Shown here: in pieces, positions 49,949 through 58,694 of the stretch
Position numbering within the stretch: the first letter of the stretch is position 1
Layout of the letters: each line of letters begins with the position of its first letter
Source of the DNA: a bacterium HR29
Lineage (GTDB): Bacteria > Chloroflexota > Dehalococcoidia > Tepidiformales > Tepidiformaceae
Assembly: GCA_002898215.1 (NCBI GenBank)
Contig: BEIF01000001.1
Coordinates: forward strand, 1,463,602-1,527,601
DNA length: 64,000 nucleotides
Reading direction: 5' to 3'
The notes under the pieces: generated by a model
Seen by the model: the letters and a program-made list of their open reading frames with translations, nothing else
Databases searched by the model: none
What the model was told of the DNA's origin: nothing
Position numbers and translations under genes: made by a program

Positions 49949-50920
49949 ATGACGGAGCAACGGCCGCACCCGGCCTACGCAGGCATCTCCACCTTCCTGC
50001 ATTTGCCGTGGGTGGAGGACCCTGACCGCATCGCGGAGCTCCAGCCGGACGTCGCCATCGTCGGTGCGCCCTTCGACGTTGCCGTGACCCACCGTCCCGG
50101 GGCTCGCTTCGGCCCCCGAGCTATTCGCGCTGCGAGCTACCTGCAGCAAACGGGACTCCACCACCTCGGTTTCCGCATCGAGCCGTTCTCGGTGCTTCGG
50201 GGCATCGACGCGGGCGATGCCCGCTGTATCCCGGGGGACATCCAGCGGAGCCACGAGGCGATCCGCGCGAAGCTGCGCGAGCTCCTGGCCGCAGCGCCGC
50301 GATGCGTTCCCATCGTGCTCGGCGGCGACCACTCCATCACCTACCCGGCGGCGGGAGTGGTGGCCGACCATTACCAGAGGCGGGTTGGCATCGTGCACTT
50401 CGATGCGCACGCCGACACCGCCAACGATTCCTGGGGAGTGTTGCTCAGCCACGGCACGCCCATGCGACGGCTCATCGAAGGGGGCCACATCGCCGGCCGG
50501 AACTTCGTCCAGGTGGGACTGCGGGGATACTGGCCCGGCCCCGACGTCATCGCCTGGATGACCGAACAGGGGATGCGCAGCCACTTCCTCTACGAAATCG
50601 AAGAGCGTGGCTTCGAGGCCGTGATCGAGGACGCGATCGAGGAGGCGCTCGACGGCCCGGAGTTCATCTACCTCTCGGTGGATATCGACGTGCTGGACCC
50701 CGCCTTTGCGCCGGGGACCGGGACGCCCGAACCGGGCGGCCTCAGCTCCCGAGAACTCCTGTGGGCCGTCCGCACCATCGTCAGTCGGGTGCCGATCGTC
50801 GGCATGGACGTCGTCGAGGTCTCGCCCCCGTACGACCCCGCTGGGATCACCGCGGAGGTAGCCCACCGCGTCGTCCTCGAGGCGATTGCCGCCCTCGCCG
50901 CCAAGCGAGCAGGCCGCTGA
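49949..50920 (+). CDS. Arginase/agmatinase-family ureohydrolase
   Basis: The 323-residue protein shows the manganese-binding motifs of the ureohydrolase family: VLGGDHSIT, VHFDAHADT, and VDIDVLDPAFAPGTGTPEPGG. The SHGTPMRRL segment is common in agmatinase and guanidinobutyrase branches. Products would be urea and a diamine or amino acid. Substrate specificity cannot be settled by eye. It follows the protease gene by 26 bases and converges on the anti-sigma gene with a two-base gap. Confidence 0.9.
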   Translation: MTEQRPHPAYAGISTFLHLPWVEDPDRIAELQPDVAIVGAPFDVAVTHRPGARFGPRAIRAASYLQQTGLHHLGFRIEPFSVLRGIDAGDARCIPGDIQRSHEAIRAKLRELLAAAPRCVPIVLGGDHSITYPAAGVVADHYQRRVGIVHFDAHADTANDSWGVLLSHGTPMRRLIEGGHIAGRNFVQVGLRGYWPGPDVIAWMTEQGMRSHFLYEIEERGFEAVIEDAIEEALDGPEFIYLSVDIDVLDPAFAPGTGTPEPGGLSSRELLWAVRTIVSRVPIVGMDVVEVSPPYDPAGITAEVAHRVVLEAIAALAAKRAGR

Positions 50921-50922
50921 GA

Positions 50923-51867
50923 TTACCGACCCTTGCGAGCGCCGCCGCGTGCTCCAGCGGCGACATCGAGCCCGCTCCCGACTGCCCCGAAGGACCCGGT
51001 TATCTCGCCGGCGAGGTCAAGACCGTGGCCGCCGCTTGGGCTCTCGCCCGATCTCCCGACCCGCACGCCTGCTTCGGCAGAGGCCGATCCCGCGCTTTCC
51101 GGCGTCGGTGCGGCGCCGCGGCCGTTCCCGTTCGCGTGCGGAGGCGGTCCAGGCGGGACCCCATCCGGCGGCCCCGGCGGAAGCCCCTCCGGAGGGCCAC
51201 CGCGCGGAACGTCGCTGGGTGGGCCCGGCGGCTCGGGCGCGCCGCCTTCGTCACCATTCCCGCAGTTCTCCAGCGCCTCGAGGGCATGGCTGACTCCCGC
51301 TTGACCTTCGGCACCGAGCCGGCCGGATTCGAGGAGGGCCCGGAGCACGCTCTGGGCGTGTGCGTTCGCTTGCACGCAGATGGATGCGCCATGCCCGTTC
51401 GAGCCCTCCGCCGGCCCAAGGGGGCCACGGGGACCTGGCGTTGGGGTAGTGCTCGGCGTTTCGGACGGCGTCTCCGTCGCTTCGGGGGTTTCGCCGCCCT
51501 CCTCCTGTTGCTGGAATCCCACTTCCAGCGCCTCCTGCGAGTGCCCGCTTGCTCCGGAGAAGGCGGGGATGCGCGGCACATCGATGGGGCCTACGCCGCC
51601 GCCCGACATCGCCGCAACCGTCCCTGCAGCGGCGAGCGGGAGCAGGGCGATGCCGCCGACGAGTGCCCGACGGAGTCCGCCCCAGCCGACGGCCGCCGGC
51701 TCCGGTTGCGCGCGAAGCCGTTTCTCCAGCGTAGCGCGAGCCCGCTCGACGGCGGACTGGGGAGGAGCTTCGGAACGGAGCGAAGCGAAGAGCCTGGCGG
51801 CGAAGGCCTCGAGCTCCGCCTCGTCGACTTCGCGATCGGGACGCGCAAAGATGCGGGTCATGGTCAT
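50923..51867 (-). CDS. Putative anti-sigma factor (single-pass, Pro-rich extracytoplasmic region)
   Basis: The 314-residue protein has an N-terminal cytosolic domain of about 67 residues (DEAELEAFAARLFASLRSEA), one membrane helix (ALVGGIALLPLAAAGTVAAM) and a long extracytoplasmic Pro/Gly/Ser-rich tail with PTPGP and PPGPP runs and a C-terminal helix-rich patch. Its ATG directly follows the stop of the ECF sigma gene, so it is the likely cognate anti-sigma. I do not see a zinc-binding anti-sigma motif (HxxxCxxC), so the sigma-binding domain is atypical. The tail may sense wall or surface signals. Confidence 0.65.
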   Translation of the reverse strand: MTMTRIFARPDREVDEAELEAFAARLFASLRSEAPPQSAVERARATLEKRLRAQPEPAAVGWGGLRRALVGGIALLPLAAAGTVAAMSGGGVGPIDVPRIPAFSGASGHSQEALEVGFQQQEEGGETPEATETPSETPSTTPTPGPRGPLGPAEGSNGHGASICVQANAHAQSVLRALLESGRLGAEGQAGVSHALEALENCGNGDEGGAPEPPGPPSDVPRGGPPEGLPPGPPDGVPPGPPPHANGNGRGAAPTPESAGSASAEAGVRVGRSGESPSGGHGLDLAGEITGSFGAVGSGLDVAAGARGGARKGR

Positions 51868-52434
51868 CTACCTCCGTTCAGCGTCGGCAAGCGCGGCGCG
51901 CAGTCGAACGATGGCGCGATGCTGGAGCGCCTTGACGGCACCAACGGAACGCCCCGTGACCGCTGCGGTCTGTTCCAGGGAGAGGTCTTCGACGAAGCGG
52001 AGGTGGAGCACCTCTCGCTGCTCCGGGGTCAGGGCGGCGAGCGCCTCGAAGAGCCGGTCGAGACGTTCGCCACCGAGGGACGACGAAGGCGCGTGAGGCT
52101 CAGCCGGGAACTCCCGCAGCTCTCGCTGGCGCCTCCGCAAGGCATCCAGCGCCCGCTGCCGTGCGATGGCCAAGAGCCAGGCGACGATCGGCTTCCCGCG
52201 GTCCCGGTACCGCCGGATGCCCGCGAAGGCCTCCAGGTAGACTTGCCCCATGACGTCCTCGGCGAGGTGCGGGTCCCGGAGCTGGACGAGCGCCGCCCGA
52301 TAGACGGCTTCGTGCGTTGCTTCGAAGAGACGCGACCACGCCTCGGCGTCCCCTGCGCGGAGCAGCTCCAGCTCCCTCGTCCCTCCCGGTATCCGGACGC
52401 GGGCTGCCGGGGCGGAAATCACTCCGAAGGCCAC
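51868..52434 (-). CDS. ECF-family RNA polymerase sigma factor
   Basis: The 188-residue protein has sigma region 2 (AEAWSRLFEATHEAVYRAAL, DPHLAEDVMGQVYLEAFAGI, YRDRGKPIVAWLLAIARQRA) and region 4 (ALTPEQREVLHLRFVEDLS, LEQTAAVTGRSVGAVKALQH). The start is GTG with AGGAGG 8 bases upstream. It lies upstream of and adjoining the putative anti-sigma gene, as is usual for ECF pairs. A likely self-regulated promoter is upstream at 52465-52500. Confidence 0.92.
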   Translation of the reverse strand: MAFGVISAPAARVRIPGGTRELELLRAGDAEAWSRLFEATHEAVYRAALVQLRDPHLAEDVMGQVYLEAFAGIRRYRDRGKPIVAWLLAIARQRALDALRRRQRELREFPAEPHAPSSSLGGERLDRLFEALAALTPEQREVLHLRFVEDLSLEQTAAVTGRSVGAVKALQHRAIVRLRAALADAERR

Positions 52435-52464
52435 CTCACCACCTCCTCGGTTCGGGAGCGTTCA

Positions 52465-52500
52465 CCTGTATAGCGTCCGGAGGGGGCGAAATGTTACGGC
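52465..52500 (-). promoter_or_regulatory. Putative ECF-type autoregulatory promoter
   Basis: On the minus strand the region reads GCCGTAACATTTCG, then about 8 bases, then CGGACGCT, followed by TATACA. The GTAACATTT block and the CGGACGC block have the spacing of an ECF -35/-10 pair. TATACA alone could serve as a sigma-70 -10 box, but no -35 accompanies it. Confidence 0.5.
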
Positions 52501-52673
52501 TCCGTCGCCTCTCGCCAGGTGACGAATGCGGAAATGCAGGACACCGGCGGTGCGTGCGGCTGAGCGCCCGGTCGAACGAGTCGAGACCTGAACGCGGCGC
52601 GGAAGGCTTCGAGCCGAGGCTCGACGGCGGGGCGGACGGCTTGCCTAGCGTTCCGGGGCGTGTGGCCGGGAGC

Positions 52674-53054
52674 TCAGTCGAGGGAGCCGAGGGCGCGGAA
52701 CTCCTCGAGAACCAGGTCGATCTCGGACTCCCCGAGCGTGCGGACGGTGGTCGCCAGCTCGGCCAGCCGGGCGGACTCCACCGGTCCCTGGCGGAGGGCC
52801 GCATCGACGGACCATAGTTTTTCGAGGGCACGCTGGAGCTGGGCCTCGATGGCCTCGGCGCGCGAGCGGAGACGGGGCTCTATCTGACCGCGGGAAAGCC
52901 CACGGGCGAGCGTATCGAGATGGAATTCGATGGCGAGCGCCGCGCCTCTGACGGCCTCGTGCGCCTCCTTTCGGCCCGCGGCGGCGTCGGCGAGGTCGCG
53001 CGCGGCGGCGAGGAGCGATTCCCGGACCGGCCGTGCCGCTGGCGGCTGGCTCAT
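52674..53054 (-). CDS. Hypothetical helical protein coupled to DUF302 gene
   Basis: The 126-residue protein is nearly all helix (SLLAAARDLADAAAGRKEA, LDTLARGLSRGQIEPRLRSR, LAELATTVRTLGESEIDLV). No family is recognised. Its ATG overlaps the stop of the upstream DUF302 gene (ATGA), so the two are likely co-translated. Absence of membrane segments and cysteines suggests a cytosolic coiled-coil. Function unknown. Confidence 0.55.
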   Translation of the reverse strand: MSQPPAARPVRESLLAAARDLADAAAGRKEAHEAVRGAALAIEFHLDTLARGLSRGQIEPRLRSRAEAIEAQLQRALEKLWSVDAALRQGPVESARLAELATTVRTLGESEIDLVLEEFRALGSLD

Positions 53055-53473
53055 GGCGCACCCAGGGAGCCGGCAGGAGCCAGCGACTCGAGCGCACGCC
53101 GAAGCTTCGCTTCGACCTCTTCGGCCAGGTTCGCGACCTGAGGGTTCGACACGAGCTGGAAGATGGCCTTCGGGCTGAGGACGGCGACGACGCTCCCGCC
53201 CTCCTCCTCGGCGACAACGACGTTGCAGGGAAGGAGGAGCCCGATGAGTGGCTCCGCCTCGAGTGCCCGATGGGCGAGGGGCGGGTTGCAAGCGCCCAGG
53301 ATCGTGTAGCTGCGGAAGTCGATTCCGAGCTTCTTCTTCAGCGTGGCGGCGACGTCGATCTCGGTCAGAATGCCGAACCCCTCGGCAGCCAGCGCATCGA
53401 CGATGCGGCGCCGTGCCTCGTCGTAGGAGACACCCGGGAGACGAAGGGTGAGGCCATAGGCTGGGTCACTCAT
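53051..53473 (-). CDS. DUF302 domain protein
   Basis: The 140-residue protein matches DUF302: DEARRRIVDALAAEGFGILT, LGIDFRSYTILGACNPPLAH, RALEAEPLIGLLLPCNVVVA. The CNPP and LPCNVVV motifs are family hallmarks. DUF302 proteins form small dimeric barrels and are often near metal-, copper- or redox-related genes; the biochemical role is unknown. The neighbouring respiratory cluster makes a copper or redox role possible, but that is inference. Confidence 0.85.
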   Translation of the reverse strand: MSDPAYGLTLRLPGVSYDEARRRIVDALAAEGFGILTEIDVAATLKKKLGIDFRSYTILGACNPPLAHRALEAEPLIGLLLPCNVVVAEEEGGSVVAVLSPKAIFQLVSNPQVANLAEEVEAKLRRALESLAPAGSLGAP

Positions 53474-53694
53474 CGGTCACCTCGCATCACGGATTCAAGC
53501 GCGGCCGACGCCGCACCCTCCATGGTACGTCGATGGGGAAGGGGGAAGGAGAAATGGTGGGCAGGCAGCTCAACTCAGGGGGGTCGTCTGCGGCCCTGGA
53601 GCCTCGGGGCCGGAGCGTCTGCGGGGGCAATCGCGACAGCGCCACCTGCCCACCACCGCGCCCATGATGGTCCGCCGTCTGCCGTGAGGGGGAC

Positions 53695-53729
53695 GGCCAT
53701 TCGGCCCTTCTTTCGCTCGCCGAACGGCC
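53695..53729 (-). terminator. Hairpin after the cytochrome oxidase cluster
   Basis: GGCCGTTCGG pairs with CCGAATGGCC (one G-T wobble) around a 15-base loop, directly after the cupredoxin gene stop on the minus strand. No T run follows the 3' arm, so it may be a weak terminator. Confidence 0.4.
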
Positions 53730-53730
53730 C

Positions 53731-54246
53731 TCATTCCCCGGTATCGCTGCCCTCGGCACCGGCGTCGATTCGCCGGAGGACGAAGACGATGAGCCCCACG
53801 ATGACGGCGCTCGGCAGGCCCAGCAGCGCGGCCGGCAGGAACGTGGAGGTGATGGGCGGCCGGCGATCGAGGAACACGGGCATGGTCCCTGAAGGGGTAA
53901 TCGTGCAGGCCACCCCCTCCTCCGTGTCGGCCGGCTCGATGATCGCCGACCCGCCCGGGGGAACCGTCCAGGCCCCGATGCGGTGGGGAACGACGTCCTG
54001 GTTGATGACGCGCACACGGCCGTTTCGGCCGATGGTGAGCGAGTTGGGGATGAAGGGTGGGGGCTCGCCCCTGGCGACCGCCTCGGCGGTCCCAGCGGGG
54101 ATGACGAGGTTCGTCGTGCGAGCCTCCGCGCTGATCGGCTCGAAGATCGCCCACCACGCCAGGCTGAGCCCCCAGGAGAGGGCCAGCACCAGCACGACCG
54201 CGAGCGTCACCGGGCTGGCCGCCGCCGCAGCCGCCCAGCGCCGCAC
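53731..54246 (-). CDS. Membrane-anchored cupredoxin-like protein of the cox operon
   Basis: The 171-residue protein has a cytoplasmic tail, one N-terminal membrane helix, and an extracytoplasmic cupredoxin-like domain (IPNSLTIGRNGRVRVINQDV then VPHRIGAWTVPPGGSA). A second helix ends the protein (LPSAVIVGLIVFVLRR). The copper-loop sequence is CTITPSGTM; the usual second His (CxxH) is Thr, so type 1 copper binding may be altered. It follows ctaE by 10 bases in the same direction. It may shuttle copper to the oxidase or bind electrons from a soluble carrier. Confidence 0.7.
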   Translation of the reverse strand: MRRWAAAAAASPVTLAVVLVLALSWGLSLAWWAIFEPISAEARTTNLVIPAGTAEAVARGEPPPFIPNSLTIGRNGRVRVINQDVVPHRIGAWTVPPGGSAIIEPADTEEGVACTITPSGTMPVFLDRRPPITSTFLPAALLGLPSAVIVGLIVFVLRRIDAGAEGSDTGE

Positions 54247-54256
54247 CGCCCCCGCT

Positions 54257-54832
54257 TCAGACCCCCTGGACGAGGTAGAGGGCAGGGTAGTAGAAGACCC
54301 AGACCACATCGACGAAGTGCCAGTACATCACCACGCCCGAAATGGGCCAGTGGTCCTTGCTGTTGAAGCGGCCCCGGAGGAGCTGGATGAGGGCGAGCAC
54401 GAGGAGGACGATGCCGCTCACGACGTGCGAGGCGTGGAGGCCCGTCATCGAGAAGAACACCGTTCCGAACGCCTCGTGCCGGGAGAACTCCGCCGTCGAC
54501 CATTCCACCCCCACCCCGGCGGCGAACACCAGCCCGAGAAGGATGGTCCCGATGAGGCCCCAGATGGCGATCCCTCGCCGGTCGTGTTCGATGGCCGTTT
54601 CCGCCGTGTAGGCCGTGACGCTCGAGAGGAGGAGAACGATGGTGATGCCGAGTCCGAGCGCCTGGTCGAGGTGCTCCGCCTCGATGCCTTCGAGGAAGAA
54701 GCGCGCGGAAAGGAAGAGCCCGAAGAGGATGGATTCGGAGAAGAAGAACAGCCAGAGCCCCACACGCTTCAGGTGGACGGGGTCGGGGTGGGCGTGCTCG
54801 GCGATCGGGAGTGAGGTTGCCGTCGCGGCCAT
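54257..54832 (-). CDS. ctaE: Cytochrome c oxidase subunit III
   Basis: The 191-residue protein has five membrane helices. Conserved blocks are LWLFFFSESILFGLFLSARF, FSMTGLHASHVVSGIVLL and VVMYWHFVDVVWVFYYPALY, all typical of subunit III. It stabilises the catalytic subunit. The ATG overlaps the stop of the small subunit IV gene. It is short, as in other bacterial quinol and cytochrome c oxidases of this type. Confidence 0.93.
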   Translation of the reverse strand: MAATATSLPIAEHAHPDPVHLKRVGLWLFFFSESILFGLFLSARFFLEGIEAEHLDQALGLGITIVLLLSSVTAYTAETAIEHDRRGIAIWGLIGTILLGLVFAAGVGVEWSTAEFSRHEAFGTVFFSMTGLHASHVVSGIVLLVLALIQLLRGRFNSKDHWPISGVVMYWHFVDVVWVFYYPALYLVQGV

Positions 54833-55032
54833 CAGTGAACCTCCTCACCACGCCAGACGCGCGGCAGGTGCATGAAGAACCACATGATGAGCCCCGCCTT
54901 CGTGCCGGCCGAGAGGGTGAGGCCGAGGAAGCGAGCCGTCGCGTCAGCCATCTCGGCGGCGAAGATGTACTCCACCACCGTGAGGACGGCCAGGGCCACG
55001 GCCACAAACCAACCGACTTTGAAGATGCTCAT
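54832..55032 (-). CDS. Cytochrome c oxidase subunit IV (small)
   Basis: The 66-residue protein has two membrane helices (KVGWFVAVALAVLTVVEYIF; TKAGLIMWFFMHLPRVWRG), the pattern of prokaryotic subunit IV (COX4_pro type). Its position between subunit I and III agrees. Its stop overlaps the ctaE start by one base. Confidence 0.75.
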   Translation of the reverse strand: MSIFKVGWFVAVALAVLTVVEYIFAAEMADATARFLGLTLSAGTKAGLIMWFFMHLPRVWRGEEVH

Positions 55033-55072
55033 CGCGTCGCGAACCTCCTAGGGGTGTAGGAAGCGGGAACGC

Positions 55073-56920
55073 TCACTTCGCGCCTCCGGCGGGAGCACCG
55101 CCAGGCATGGGCGTCGGCACGATGGCATGGACCGCACCGGGCACGCCGTACTCGTACGGGTGGCCGCGGACGACCGGGGGTGCGGGGAAGTTCTCGATCG
55201 GCGGCGGCGACGAAGTCTGCCACTCGAGCGTCCGCGCCCGCCACGGATTCGCCTCGGCCACGGGGCCACGCACCCACGAGACGACCATGTTGTAGACGAA
55301 CACGAGGAAGCTGGCGCCGAGAGCGAAGGCAGCGATGCTGATGATGAGGTTCACTCCCTCGAGCGAGGAGGGGTAGTCGGCGATCCGCCGGTTCATGCCC
55401 AAAATTCCCGGCCAGTGCATCAGGAAGAACGTGACGTTGAATCCAAGGAACATCCACCAGAAGTGGAGCTTCCCCAGGGTTTCGTTGTACATGCGGCCGG
55501 TCATCTTCGGGAAGTAGTAGTAGATCGCACCGAAGAGGGCAAAGATTTCACCGCCGACGATGGTGTAGTGGAAGTGAGCCACGACGAAGTACGTATCATG
55601 GAGATGGATGTCGGTTGGCACGTCGGCGAGGAAGATGCCGGTGACGCCACCCAAAGCGAAGTTGAAGATCACCGCCATGGCGAAGAGCATCGGCGTCTTC
55701 AGCCACAGCCTCCCCATGAAGAGCGTCCCCAGCGCCGAAAGGAAGATGAGCCCGGTGGGAATGGAGATGGCTTCGGTCAGGGCGAGGAAGGGCCCGTGCA
55801 GGTAGTTCGGCATGCCCGAGGTGAACATGTGGTGCGCCCAAACGAGGCCACTCAGCCCCAGGATGCCCAGCAGGCCCCCGACAGCGTACTTGTAGGCGAA
55901 CAGCGGCTTCCGGGAGAAGTGCGTGATGAGTTCGAGGGCAAGCCCGAAACCCGGCACGACCATGATGTAGACGGCCGGGTGCGAGTAGAACCAGAACACG
56001 TGCTGGTAGAGTAGCGGGTCGCCGCCCGCCTCGGCGTTGAAGAAGCTCATGCCGAACGCACGGTCGAGCAGCACCATGAGGAGGGCCGCAGCGAACCCCT
56101 GCGTGAAGAGGAGCGCGAGCCAAGAAGCGACGAACATGGACCAAACGAAGATCGGCAGCCGTCCCCAGGTCATGCCCGGCGCCCGGAGGAAGATGATCGT
56201 GGCGATGAAGTTGAGGCCGCCGAGAATCGAGGTGAGACCGAAGGTGATGATGGCGAGGTTGAAGAGCAGCTGCGCGTTTTCGGTGAGCACCGAGAGGGGC
56301 GGATAGGCCGTCCAGCCGGTTTCGAGGCCTCCCAGCGCGGGCGTCAGCAGCAATAGCAGTGCGACTGGCGGGTTGAGCCAATAGGTGAGGGCGTTGAGCC
56401 GCGGGAAGGCCATGTCCTGTGCGCCGATCATCAGCGGGACGGCGTAGTTGCCGATGCCGCCGATGACCGCCGCCACCGCCACCGCGATCATCAGGATGCC
56501 GTGGAGGCCCATGACCGCGTTGTACTGGTCGTTGCTCAGGAACTGGTTGCCCGCCTGGGCCAGCTCAGCCCGCATCACCATCGCCAGCAGGCCGGCGAGG
56601 AGGAACACGACCACGAAGGTGACCAGGTATTGGATGCCGATGACCTTGTGGTCGCTATTGAAGACGAAGTACCGCTGCCAGCCTGGTGCTTTGCGGGCGT
56701 AGGTGGGGAGTCCGAACCATTCCCGGCCCCATGCACCCCACATTCCGATGCCCATCAGCCATCCGACCAGTCCGAAGATGTAACCGACCGTGATCGAAAT
56801 TTGCGCGTCCCATGGGCTGTGGCCGAAGGCAACGCGCACGAGAGCGGTCAGGCCTACCCCGACGTAGAACCCGATGAGCCCGGATGCGACCCCGCTGGCG
56901 ATGGAGATGAGTGCGTACAT
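55073..56920 (-). CDS. ctaD: Cytochrome c oxidase subunit I (heme-copper, A2-like)
   Basis: The 615-residue protein has about 12-14 membrane helices and the metal ligands: His in VMGLHGILM, WFYSHPAVY with the Tyr-His neighbourhood, the HH pair in LVWAHHMFTSG, and His residues in VVAHFHYTIVGG. The segment YSHPAVY lacks the Glu of the A1 D-channel and has the YS motif of A2-type oxidases. It reduces O2 to water and pumps protons. It ends with a Pro/Gly-rich tail. It is followed by subunit IV, III and the cupredoxin. Confidence 0.95.
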   Translation of the reverse strand: MYALISIASGVASGLIGFYVGVGLTALVRVAFGHSPWDAQISITVGYIFGLVGWLMGIGMWGAWGREWFGLPTYARKAPGWQRYFVFNSDHKVIGIQYLVTFVVVFLLAGLLAMVMRAELAQAGNQFLSNDQYNAVMGLHGILMIAVAVAAVIGGIGNYAVPLMIGAQDMAFPRLNALTYWLNPPVALLLLLTPALGGLETGWTAYPPLSVLTENAQLLFNLAIITFGLTSILGGLNFIATIIFLRAPGMTWGRLPIFVWSMFVASWLALLFTQGFAAALLMVLLDRAFGMSFFNAEAGGDPLLYQHVFWFYSHPAVYIMVVPGFGLALELITHFSRKPLFAYKYAVGGLLGILGLSGLVWAHHMFTSGMPNYLHGPFLALTEAISIPTGLIFLSALGTLFMGRLWLKTPMLFAMAVIFNFALGGVTGIFLADVPTDIHLHDTYFVVAHFHYTIVGGEIFALFGAIYYYFPKMTGRMYNETLGKLHFWWMFLGFNVTFFLMHWPGILGMNRRIADYPSSLEGVNLIISIAAFALGASFLVFVYNMVVSWVRGPVAEANPWRARTLEWQTSSPPPIENFPAPPVVRGHPYEYGVPGAVHAIVPTPMPGGAPAGGAK

Positions 56921-56939
56921 CGTCGCGTAGTCCCCCTCG

Positions 56940-57698
56940 CTACTGAGCTTTCATCTGCTGGACCCAGGCCTCGAACTCCTCCCGTTCGACGACCCGGACG
57001 GGGAGAACCATCTTCGAGTGGTCGAGCCCGCAGAGCTCCGCGCATTGCGCGCGGAAGGCTTGATCCTCGGCATAGCTGCCGGTGGCCACGGGCTTCACCA
57101 CCATGTAGGTGGTGCGGCCGGGAATGGCGTCGATCTTCATCCGGAAGGCGGGAATCCAGAACGAGTGCACTACGTCGGTGGAGTTCACTTCGAAGCGGAC
57201 GGTCGCGTCCACGGGTAGGACGAGTTCGCGCCCCTGGACGGCGTTCACCGTGATGCCCTGCTCCGGATATTCGAACGCCCACGACCAACGGAACCCGGTG
57301 ACCTTCACGACCAAGTCGGCACCGGTCTCGCCCCAGCCGTAGCCGCGAGGATCGGCCTGAAGCTTCGCCAACCCGGTAAGGCCCGGGTAGATCATCACGG
57401 TGATGGCGAGGCTGGCGGTGACGGCGAGCCAGGCAATCGGCACCCAGTTCCGACCCCACCATGCCGGGCCTTCGCTCTCGCCGGTGCGCTGCCGGAAGGC
57501 GAAGAACGAGTACCCCACCCAGGCGAAGACGAAGGTGAGAACCGGCAGGCCCATGAAGGCGAGGAGCCGGAAGATGCCGTCGAACTCCTCCGAATACTCG
57601 GCACCGATGACCGGAAGGTAGTCGAGCGTGAGGACGAGTGCCCCGAGGACCGTGAGGACGACCCAGATGACCACGATGTTGACGATGTGCCGGGCCAC
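56940..57698 (-). CDS. ctaC: Cytochrome c oxidase subunit II
   Basis: The 252-residue protein has two to three N-terminal membrane helices and a CuA domain: HSFWIPAFRMKIDAIPGR and the metal loop CAELCGLDHSKM with two Cys, His and Met. It accepts electrons from a small carrier and passes them to subunit I. The start is GTG with GGAGGAGG 6-8 bases upstream. It has no cytochrome c domain. It is the first gene of the cox operon, 177 bases downstream of nosY in the same direction. Confidence 0.95.
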   Translation of the reverse strand: MARHIVNIVVIWVVLTVLGALVLTLDYLPVIGAEYSEEFDGIFRLLAFMGLPVLTFVFAWVGYSFFAFRQRTGESEGPAWWGRNWVPIAWLAVTASLAITVMIYPGLTGLAKLQADPRGYGWGETGADLVVKVTGFRWSWAFEYPEQGITVNAVQGRELVLPVDATVRFEVNSTDVVHSFWIPAFRMKIDAIPGRTTYMVVKPVATGSYAEDQAFRAQCAELCGLDHSKMVLPVRVVEREEFEAWVQQMKAQ

Positions 57699-57875
57699 AG
57701 ACCTCCTCCGTCACAATATGGGGGCATCGGAACCCCGCGCCCCCGCAGCGGGTGCCGCAGCACCGAAGTTGGAACGAGTCTCAACAAGGAGGGTAGGGCG
57801 CTTCGCGCGGTGTACCTATGGCCATTCGGCCAAAGTTGTCGGGACCGTCGGGCCTTGGCACTCGCCGAAAGCCGC

Positions 57876-58694
57876 CTACACGTCCTGGCGGCGGAACACG
57901 GCGACGGCGACGACTAACGGAGCGGCGACCCAGGCGACGAGAGCGGACGCGAGGAGGCCCGCGGTGACGCCCGTGCCGAGTTCCGTCGCCAGGTAGGCGC
58001 CGAGCGGGCCGAGCACCTCGAGGTTCGGCTCGACGGCGAGGATGCCCAGGATTCGAGCCGCCTCGACGGGGTCGAGCAGGGACGCCAGGAGGAGCGTCCG
58101 GCCCGAGGCGGAGATGGTGAGCGCGACGGCGATCGCAGCCAGCTCGTAGAAGAGCGTGAGCACGAGCCACACCAGCACGGCCGCAGCCATGGCCCGCAGC
58201 CGAGTGCGGAGGAGGACGGAAAGGAGCACTCCGATGCTGGCGGAGGCGCTGGCCAGTCCTGCGGCGAGCCCGACGAAGACGAGATACCGGTCCAGTGCCC
58301 CGAGCGGGGCGACGAGGGCGAGAAGCAGGCCTCCCAGTCCGAACCCGAGCGCCACCGCCGCCCAGAGGGCGAGCGTGAGCCCGGCATACTTCGCGAGCAG
58401 GAGCTCCCCGGCGCCAATCGGCTGGGAGAGGAGGGTGGCCAGCGTGCCCTGCTCCCGCTCAGTCGCCACGGCGGCCGCACCCAGGAGGAGCGCGAGAAGC
58501 GGTACGGCGAGGAGCGCCAGGTTTAGCAAGCCGGCGGTCGTGCGGTTGAAGCCCTCAGCGAAGACATCGCCACCGGATTGGACGCGAGCGAACAGCAACA
58601 CGAGAAGCCCGAACGAGAGCGCGAAGCCGACGAGCCAGCGACTCTGGGCGGCGTCGCGGATCTCCTTGCGCACGAGCGTGAGGAAGGAGCTCAC
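57876..58694 (-). CDS. nosY: ABC transporter permease NosY-like
   Basis: The 272-residue protein has six hydrophobic helices and an N-terminal MSSFLTLVRKEIRDAAQSRW, typical of NosY/ABC-2 permeases. TEREQGTLATLLSQPI is the coupling-loop motif. With NosF and NosD it forms the nitrous-oxide reductase maturation complex that delivers sulfur or copper for the CuZ site. The ATG overlaps the stop of the ATPase gene by four bases. Confidence 0.9.
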   Translation of the reverse strand: MSSFLTLVRKEIRDAAQSRWLVGFALSFGLLVLLFARVQSGGDVFAEGFNRTTAGLLNLALLAVPLLALLLGAAAVATEREQGTLATLLSQPIGAGELLLAKYAGLTLALWAAVALGFGLGGLLLALVAPLGALDRYLVFVGLAAGLASASASIGVLLSVLLRTRLRAMAAAVLVWLVLTLFYELAAIAVALTISASGRTLLLASLLDPVEAARILGILAVEPNLEVLGPLGAYLATELGTGVTAGLLASALVAWVAAPLVVAVAVFRRQDV

